This document shows, piece by piece, positions 15,673-21,552 of a stretch of 23,854 nt of DNA. The DNA comes from JAPLFM01 sp964650885 (lineage in GTDB: Bacteria > Bacteroidota > Ignavibacteria > Kapaibacteriales > UBA2268). Made by a program: the position numbers and the translations under genes. The notes beneath the pieces were generated by a model. That model was not told the DNA's origin. It saw only the letters and a list, made by a program, of their open reading frames with translations, and made no database searches. Within the stretch, counting starts at the first letter, position 1; every line of letters begins with the position of its first letter. The stretch is taken from NCBI GenBank assembly GCA_964650885.1, contig CAZYXG010000043.1, positions 1 through 23,854 on the forward strand. Direction: 5' to 3'.

Positions 15673-18171
15673 ATGCAAATTATAAAAAGATTATATATGT
15701 TGGTTATTATATTGTTATGCATTGCAAATAATAGAGTTAAATCTGAGACAGTATTAGATGGATATGAATATGGTTATTTACAATATATAATTGATGGATC
15801 GAGTAATGATATAGTCTTAGACTCTATAAATGTTTACAAAGGTAAATACTCAATAAAACTAAAGAATAATAATATTTCACTAATAAGGAAAATATTGGTA
15901 GAACCACTTGCCATTTTGCAATTCAATACGTATGTTAAGAACAAATCACAAGTTAAAAAAAACAACGTTTTCATTTCTTTACAGTATTATGATGCTAATT
16001 CGAAATTAATTAATGAATTTCAATCATATTGTAATGATACAACATGGATAAAATATGAAATATCAATGATATCTCCTCCATTGGCAGAGTATGCTTTAAT
16101 TGGATTTAATTATTATTATGATTCTACAAATACAGAAGTTAACTTTGACGAGAGCTACTGGAGTTCAAATTCACTGCCTATTCCAAATGTAAAGCAATAT
16201 AACTACGATAAATATTTGAGACCCTTTTGGGCTTGCGACACAGTTTATGATGAAGCAATTCTTCTTGTTTCCGAGAATATGAATGAGCCACAAGGGAAAT
16301 TGTTATTTAGTCCTTTGGAAATATTTCAGATTAATAATAGTTATCTTGATAAAAAATATCTACCCAATATAGATTATACTAATAATAACAAAACAATTAA
16401 ATTTAATATTAAGAATGATTTGCCATTTTATTATGATACTTCATTTACAAATGATGTATTTTGGTATAGTTTGTTTACAAATAAGAAAAATTATTTCCCA
16501 CAGTGGATGAATGTTACTTATAAAAGCAAAAGAGATTGGAATGGGCCAAGAATATTTGACAAAGTAGCCCTGCTAAATAAAACATACACTAAATTGCTAA
16601 ATAAAGAAAAATTAAAAATTGCTATTGTTGGTAATAGCATTTCAAGAGGTATGTATGTTTCTGGGCTTGCAAAATTCAAGCCATATATGGAGTCTTATTT
16701 TACAATGTTTGGTAAATATTTGACTCGCTATTATCAATACACGCAAATAGAATATTATGATTTATCTATGCCAGCTGCAATAGTTAGTAAATATGGTGTT
16801 GAATGTTATACTAATTATATTAAACCAGTAAATCCTGATTTGATAGTCTTAGATTTTGGTATGGCTGATTTTTGGGGGACTAATCCTGCAGACTTTAAAA
16901 AAGCAATTGTTCGAATTGTTGATTCTGTGAGAGCAAATAATGTAAATTCTGAATTTATACTTGTTTCTAGTATGATGTTTGACCCTGAATTCCTGCAAGA
17001 TACTAATGATACTTATATTAGATTATGTTTCTCCAATTTAAAAGGGTATCAAAAAGAACTACTAAGTCTTGAAAAAATTGGAATTGCAAATATAGATTTA
17101 TATTCATTAAGTGACTTATTGCATAAATGGAAAAAACCAAAAGATTTGAGGACTGATCCTGTACACCCCAATGATTATATGGCTCGGTGGTATGCTCAAA
17201 GTTTGATTTCGGCACTTGTGCCTGTTATGTCTGGTTCTATAAATAAAGTCGTGAATAGAAGTAATCAACTTGTAATTGACAATTTAGAATCATATTTTAG
17301 CTCAAGTGTGATAAGTGCTAATATGATTGTTATAGCAAACAAACAAGATTGGGAGTTTCATAAATTAGACAATGGGAATATGCGTATTCTTTCAAATCAT
17401 AGTAAACTTGCTCTTTCGGTTGAAAACAACAAATTAGTTCAGACAAACATAAAAGATACATTAAGCCAAGAGTGGGAGTTAATTCCAATTGATAATCAAT
17501 TATATAAGCTGAAGAATATTGTAAATAGTAAGTATCTCGCAATAGATACTTTAAATAATAGTCTAATATTTGAACACGAAAACAACTTATTTGCTCAACA
17601 ATGGATTATAAATAATTCTTATAAAAAAGAAGAGCTTGAAATTGATACAGATACTACTTTTATAGAATCTGAAAAAGATAGTGTTCATTATATCAATATT
17701 CAATCAAATACGTCTTGGACATTGCAAACTAAAGAGGATTGGCTGAAGTTAGACAAACAATATGGTGCTGGAAATAAATCCATTAAGTATTTAACTGATG
17801 AGAACATTGACAAAAACCAAAGAATTGCCAAAATTAATATAACTACAAATGATATAAGTAAAGAGCATTACGTTGTGCAAAGTGGTTCAAGAACTAATAT
17901 AAATGACAATGTTAAAGACAATTATAATTATAAAATAATTCCACCAACTGATTATGATAACAATATTTATATCTCTTGTAAAGATTGCTTGTTATCCAAT
18001 GTAAATGTGGGAATATTCGATATAAATGGGAAAGAAGTGTTTAAGCAGAGTTACAATGAAGAGATGTTAATTGTTAAAATTGATTTGAGCAGTTTTCCTT
18101 CAAATAAGTACTTTATTAAAGTTACCAATGGTTTAAATGAAATTATCGAAAAGTTTGTGATAGTGAAGTAA
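15673..18171 (+). CDS. T9SS-secreted SGNH-hydrolase / ricin-lectin / BACON protein, copy 2
   Basis: 832 residues; a tandem paralog of the preceding protein with the same domain order and colinear motifs from signal peptide (about 1-24) to T9SS tail. SGNH residues: Ser322 in GNS, then SMPAA, where the block II glycine is replaced by Ala, then FGMADFW, where the block III Asn is Ala398, and finally DPVHPND with Asp495 and His498. The Ser-Asp-His residues are kept while two oxyanion-hole positions are lost, a further step from the classic enzyme than copy 1. The ricin-like part shows QEW and QQW (about 599-645). The BACON domain is about 657-738, with SNTSWTLQTKEDWLKLD. It starts 16 bases after copy 1, so the two are surely cotranscribed. 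A family with intact GMND motifs exists in other bacteria, from what I recall. Confidence 0.8.
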   Translation: MQIIKRLYMLVIILLCIANNRVKSETVLDGYEYGYLQYIIDGSSNDIVLDSINVYKGKYSIKLKNNNISLIRKILVEPLAILQFNTYVKNKSQVKKNNVFISLQYYDANSKLINEFQSYCNDTTWIKYEISMISPPLAEYALIGFNYYYDSTNTEVNFDESYWSSNSLPIPNVKQYNYDKYLRPFWACDTVYDEAILLVSENMNEPQGKLLFSPLEIFQINNSYLDKKYLPNIDYTNNNKTIKFNIKNDLPFYYDTSFTNDVFWYSLFTNKKNYFPQWMNVTYKSKRDWNGPRIFDKVALLNKTYTKLLNKEKLKIAIVGNSISRGMYVSGLAKFKPYMESYFTMFGKYLTRYYQYTQIEYYDLSMPAAIVSKYGVECYTNYIKPVNPDLIVLDFGMADFWGTNPADFKKAIVRIVDSVRANNVNSEFILVSSMMFDPEFLQDTNDTYIRLCFSNLKGYQKELLSLEKIGIANIDLYSLSDLLHKWKKPKDLRTDPVHPNDYMARWYAQSLISALVPVMSGSINKVVNRSNQLVIDNLESYFSSSVISANMIVIANKQDWEFHKLDNGNMRILSNHSKLALSVENNKLVQTNIKDTLSQEWELIPIDNQLYKLKNIVNSKYLAIDTLNNSLIFEHENNLFAQQWIINNSYKKEELEIDTDTTFIESEKDSVHYINIQSNTSWTLQTKEDWLKLDKQYGAGNKSIKYLTDENIDKNQRIAKINITTNDISKEHYVVQSGSRTNINDNVKDNYNYKIIPPTDYDNNIYISCKDCLLSNVNVGIFDINGKEVFKQSYNEEMLIVKIDLSSFPSNKYFIKVTNGLNEIIEKFVIVK

Positions 18172-18390
18172 CTATTAATTATTTTAAAAATATTCCAATA
18201 GCTATTTACTTATGCTTCAGGTTTACTAAAGATTTCATTATGCCCAAATTTTGAGAATTCTACATTATGTTTTCTAACTGATAATCATTCCTTAGTTTAG
18301 CAAATATTAAAAAAAACTTACATGTTTCTTCCAAAAAAGTTCCAAAACTATTCTTATTTAAATTAATTTGTTCAAATACAGTGCATTTTG

Positions 18391-18424
18391 TTGTTATAAA
18401 TTACAATTTAATTTCTTAATTTGT
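18391..18424 (+). promoter_or_regulatory. Candidate promoter for the sigma-mbnPH operon
   Basis: TTG at 18391-18393, a 23-base spacer and TAATTTGT at 18417-18424, about 30 bases before the sigma-factor TTG start. If the sigma factor is autoregulated, an ECF-type promoter should also occur in the 283-base gap (18172-18454). I cannot identify one by eye. The gap is otherwise AT-rich without a gene; near its start is only a weak, bulged repeat after the SGNH stop. Confidence 0.3.
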
Positions 18425-18454
18425 AAGAAGTTAATATACAATTATTTATAAAAA

Positions 18455-18994
18455 TTGACATTAGAACAAATATATAATCAACATAAGAACTTAGTTTACA
18501 ACTTAGCTCTTCAATATGTTCAGAATATTGAAGATGCTGAGGAAATTACTCAAGATGTATTTCTTGCCATTCATAACAATTTAGGTGATTTCCAAGAGCA
18601 CTCCAATCTAGCCACTTGGATTTATCGTATTGCAATCAATAAGGCACTCGATTTCATTAAAGCTAAGAAACGTAAGAAGAGATTTGCTTTCATAACTTCA
18701 ATATTCCTTTTAGGTAGCAATGAAATAGAACACGATTTGCCAAATTACAATCATCCAGGCGTTGAGTTGGAAAATCGAGAAGCACTTTCATCATTGTTCA
18801 GAAAAATCAATTTGTTACCCAATTCTCAAAAAACTGCTCTTATATTGAATAAAATTGAGCAGCGAAGTGTACAAGAAATAGCTCAAACAATGCAACTGAA
18901 TATAAAAGCTGTGGAATCACTGATCCAGAGAGCAAAGAAAAATTTATCGAAAAGAATTACAGAAGCGAAGGAATTGGATAAAATAATCGTCTAA
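18455..18994 (+). CDS. ECF-type sigma-70 family RNA polymerase sigma factor
   Basis: 179 residues from TTG 18455. An in-frame TAA lies one codon away upstream at 18449-18451, so no other start exists. Sigma region 2 spans about 5-70 (LVYNLALQYVQNIEDAEEITQDVF, then LATWIYRIAINKALDFIKAKKRKK, the -10 recognition and core-binding parts). Region 4 spans about 115-165 (LPNSQKTALILNKIEQRSVQEIAQTM, helix-turn-helix, AVESLIQRAKKNLSKRI). With no region 1 or 3 it is an extracytoplasmic-function sigma factor. It is the first gene of a six-gene block. Following one-TM and membrane-anchored proteins make it likely to be held inactive until a periplasmic signal, perhaps a metal, arrives. Confidence 0.93.
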   Translation: MTLEQIYNQHKNLVYNLALQYVQNIEDAEEITQDVFLAIHNNLGDFQEHSNLATWIYRIAINKALDFIKAKKRKKRFAFITSIFLLGSNEIEHDLPNYNHPGVELENREALSSLFRKINLLPNSQKTALILNKIEQRSVQEIAQTMQLNIKAVESLIQRAKKNLSKRITEAKELDKIIV

Positions 18995-19015
18995 GTAATT
19001 GAGGTTAAATTAGTA

Positions 19016-19288
19016 ATGGAAAAGGAAAATATGGAATTAGAAGTTTTGACACAAATTAAGAAAGTGGAAGTATCACCATTTTTATTCACCAGAATTCAGC
19101 AAAGAATTTCGGAAGTAACAATAATTAAATTTTCTAACAAAACAAGTATGTCCTTGATATTTGCATTGTTAGTAGTAATTGTGTTGAATATTGTAATAAT
19201 GCAAAATTATTCTATACCACAAAATAAAGAAAGCGAATTTGCTCAAAGTATGAATATAATCACTTATAATGGTATTTACAATGAATAA
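19016..19288 (+). CDS. Small single-pass membrane protein, probable anti-sigma factor
   Basis: 90 residues. The cytoplasmic N-terminal ~43 residues include VEVSPFLFTRIQQRI, a short motif I recall from similar proteins that follow Bacteroidota ECF sigma genes. One membrane segment (about 45-63, MSLIFALLVVIVLNIVIM) and a ~25-residue outer tail follow. Size, topology and place directly after the sigma gene (21 bases) fit a CnrY-like anti-sigma factor, whose N-terminus would bind the sigma factor. No zinc-binding HxxxCxxC motif of the ZAS type is present. GAGG at about 19001 is a weak ribosome site. It overlaps the next gene. Confidence 0.72.
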   Translation: MEKENMELEVLTQIKKVEVSPFLFTRIQQRISEVTIIKFSNKTSMSLIFALLVVIVLNIVIMQNYSIPQNKESEFAQSMNIITYNGIYNE

Positions 19289-19802
19289 AGTTAAACTACT
19301 AACAATTGTATCAATCGTCTTATTTTTAATTAATATAAGTTTTATTGTCTTTTATTTCTATGGGGATAATAAACTGCCTCGAAAACAAAATAAAGAAGTT
19401 ATAATCAAGAGATTGAAATTTGACGATAATCAAATTACCGAATATGAAAAATTAATACAATGGCATAGAACAAGTATTACTGAATGTGAAAGGGATATTC
19501 GAGATTTAAAAATGAGTCTTTATAGCACTCTAAATAATGAAAATGAGGATGATAACTATCTGATATATATTGCACTGCGTGGCTTGCAAGATAATATTGA
19601 GCATATTCATTATAAACATTTCCAAGATATTCGCAAGCTTTGTCGAGCTGACCAGAAAATATTATTTGATGAATTATCAAAAGAACTATTCAATCTTTTT
19701 GGTCCACCTCTAAAGCCAAGACACGATATAGAAAGCAAAATGTATGACGGAAAACCTCATAGACCAACGCACGATAGACCAGATAGAGAGCCGCCTAGAT
19801 GA
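19281..19802 (+). CDS. Membrane-anchored Spy/CnrX-like periplasmic metal-sensor protein
   Basis: 173 residues from ATG 19281; an ATG at 19269 would add four residues. An N-terminal membrane anchor (about 6-28) is followed by a helical periplasmic domain of about 35-140: KFDDNQITEYEKLIQWHRTS, then a CERDIRDLKMSLY helix, IEHIHYKHFQDIRKLC and DQKILFDELSKEL. This order (helix hairpins with LxxxQ-like features) fits the Spy/CpxP/CnrX 'metal resistance' family. Potential metal ligands by position are His62, Cys69, His108, His110, His113 and Cys121. The last ~30 residues are rich in Pro, Arg and His (KPHRPTHDRPDREPPR) and look like a flexible metal-binding tail. It overlaps the gene before by 8 bases and mbnP by 4. 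Confidence 0.78.
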   Translation: MNKVKLLTIVSIVLFLINISFIVFYFYGDNKLPRKQNKEVIIKRLKFDDNQITEYEKLIQWHRTSITECERDIRDLKMSLYSTLNNENEDDNYLIYIALRGLQDNIEHIHYKHFQDIRKLCRADQKILFDELSKELFNLFGPPLKPRHDIESKMYDGKPHRPTHDRPDREPPR

Positions 19803-20467
19803 GATATTGTTTAATATTTATTCTATCAGCTATTCAAATCTATTCTACGGAAGTTAGTGTTAGTCTCACTTATGGCATTGAGAAATTGGGACTTGATAAG
19901 TACTATCAATTCAATACAAAAGATAGTGTTAGAATTACTAAGTTGAAAATATTTATTTCCAACGTTTCTTTATTAAAAAATGACAAAGAAGTTTGGCGAA
20001 AAAGCAGAAGTTATCATTTGGTAGATATGGATAATGTTGCAACACTAACAATTATAAAAGAATTACCCCCAATTGATTATGATAAAATTAGTATTGGACT
20101 TGGAATAGACAGTACAACAAACGTTTCTGGTGCATTAGGTGGAGATTTAGATCCTACGAAAGGAATGTATTGGACTTGGCAAAGTGGCTACATAAATATT
20201 AAAATTGAGGGAAATTGTAATCTAATTAAGAATCGGAACAATGAATTTCAATTGCATTTGGGAGGATATCAATTCCCAAATTACACATACCTCGAAACTC
20301 AATTCCCCGCAAAGCAAGATAAAGATATAATAATAGAATTAGATATAAAAGAGCTACTAGAAAAAATACAAATTGCTGAAATTTCGCATATTATGTCGCC
20401 GAGTAAAACTGCTAAAAATATTTCATTGATGATTTCTAAAATGCTAAAAGTGCAACTTAATGACTAA
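19799..20467 (+). CDS. mbnP: MbnP-family copper-binding protein
   Basis: 222 residues with a signal peptide (about 1-16), so periplasmic or exported. The family is marked by the YYQFNTKDSVRITKLKIFIS opening, which fixes the start of the beta-sandwich, and by GMYWTWQSGYINIKIEG (Trp125 and Trp127). Further markers are FQLHLGGY (His153) and the ISHIMS region (His197, Met199). In Methylosinus, the partner enzyme MbnH oxidises a Trp of MbnP to kynurenine, and copper binding depends on this. By homology one of the two Trps here is the likely substrate. MbnP and MbnH pairs occur widely outside methanobactin operons. Function here is inferred from family and from the adjacent mbnH gene, which overlaps by 8 bases. 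The start overlaps the sensor stop as ATGA. Confidence 0.82.
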   Translation: MRYCLIFILSAIQIYSTEVSVSLTYGIEKLGLDKYYQFNTKDSVRITKLKIFISNVSLLKNDKEVWRKSRSYHLVDMDNVATLTIIKELPPIDYDKISIGLGIDSTTNVSGALGGDLDPTKGMYWTWQSGYINIKIEGNCNLIKNRNNEFQLHLGGYQFPNYTYLETQFPAKQDKDIIIELDIKELLEKIQIAEISHIMSPSKTAKNISLMISKMLKVQLND

Positions 20468-21494
20468 ATACTTTATTATATCATTGTTTGCAGTCATATC
20501 ATTATTTGCTTTCTCAAGCATAGACTCAACCTATTTGCTAAAGCCTAGCCACTTCCCAGCACATAAATATGATTTTGCAAAAAATAGTTTAAAAGTGGAA
20601 ACTATTGAATTGGGCCGAGCTTTATTCTATGATCCAATTCTTTCGGCTGACAACTCAATTTCTTGTGCAAGTTGTCATTCTCCATTTAATTCATTTACTC
20701 ATACTGACCATCCTTTAAGCCATGGAATTGGAGACAAAATTGGCACACGAAATGCACCTGCTCTTATAAATATGGCTTGGCAAACTTCCTTCATGTGGGA
20801 TGGTGCTATTAATCATTTGGATATGCAAGCTTTAGCACCCATTAGTAATCCTGAAGAAATGGGCGAAACAATTGAAAATGTTGTTAAAAAATTGCAAAAC
20901 TCGAAAATTTACACAAAATTATTTACTTACGCTTTTAATGATTCTGCAATAACTGGTGAAAGAACTTTGAAAGCAATCTCGCAATTTCTTTTAACTTTGG
21001 TTAGTGCTGACTCAAAATATGATAGTATTGTTAGAGGTCTAACAATATATACATTACAAGAATCAAATGGATATAAAATATTTAAACAAAATTGCAATAG
21101 TTGCCATACTGAACCGCTATTTACTAATGGGAAGTTTGAACGAAATGGTTTGCCAATTGACTTTACTTTGCAAGATTTCGGCAGACTTAAAGTAACTGAT
21201 TATGTAAATGATTATGCTAAATTTAAAATCCCGACTTTAAGAAATATTGAATATTCTTATCCTTATATGCACGATGGTAGATTTAAGAGAATAAAAGAAG
21301 TATTGGAGCATTATACAAATGGGATCAATTATATGATTGATTTGCCACCGCAATTGAAAAAGCCAATTGTATTGTCTTCAAATGAGAAAGTAGATTTGAC
21401 GGCATTCTTACTAACATTGAGTGATAGAAAATATTTATTCAACCCAGATTATGGTTATCCAAAATATTTATTGGATTATAAGGCGAAGGAATGA
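20460..21494 (+). CDS. mbnH: MbnH-like diheme enzyme of the MauG / cytochrome c peroxidase superfamily
   Basis: 344 residues with a signal peptide (about 1-20). There are two heme-c sites: CASCH at 69-73 and CNSCH at 212-216. Positions Gln123, Pro127 and Glu133 (QALAPISNPEE) keep the spacing of Gln103, Pro107 and Glu113 in MauG. The second heme region ends with RNIEYSYPYMHDGRF and a VLEHYTNG segment, in which Tyr285 sits where MauG has its axial Tyr294 while classic peroxidases carry Met. This suggests MauG/MbnH-like chemistry, that is, tryptophan oxidation through a high-valent diheme state, rather than simple peroxide scavenging. It is the partner of the preceding MbnP, with an 8-base gene overlap. 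Cytochrome c maturation and localisation to the periplasm are expected. Confidence 0.88.
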   Translation: MTKYFIISLFAVISLFAFSSIDSTYLLKPSHFPAHKYDFAKNSLKVETIELGRALFYDPILSADNSISCASCHSPFNSFTHTDHPLSHGIGDKIGTRNAPALINMAWQTSFMWDGAINHLDMQALAPISNPEEMGETIENVVKKLQNSKIYTKLFTYAFNDSAITGERTLKAISQFLLTLVSADSKYDSIVRGLTIYTLQESNGYKIFKQNCNSCHTEPLFTNGKFERNGLPIDFTLQDFGRLKVTDYVNDYAKFKIPTLRNIEYSYPYMHDGRFKRIKEVLEHYTNGINYMIDLPPQLKKPIVLSSNEKVDLTAFLLTLSDRKYLFNPDYGYPKYLLDYKAKE

Positions 21495-21552
21495 CAGTAA
21501 ATTGTCGTCTAAGTCTATAAATAATGAAATTAAAAATCAAAAGGTATTTTAA

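Noticed and set aside
18166..18211. Bulged repeat (AAGTAACTATT / AATAG...TTACTT) after SGNH copy 2 as a terminator
   Set aside because: The pairing needs a 4-base bulge and contains few G/C pairs; chance is likely in this AT-rich gap.
18172..18454. Small RNA or riboswitch in the gap before the sigma gene
   Set aside because: I see no stable stem, no known aptamer core and no terminator; the gap is best left as promoter region with weak repeats.
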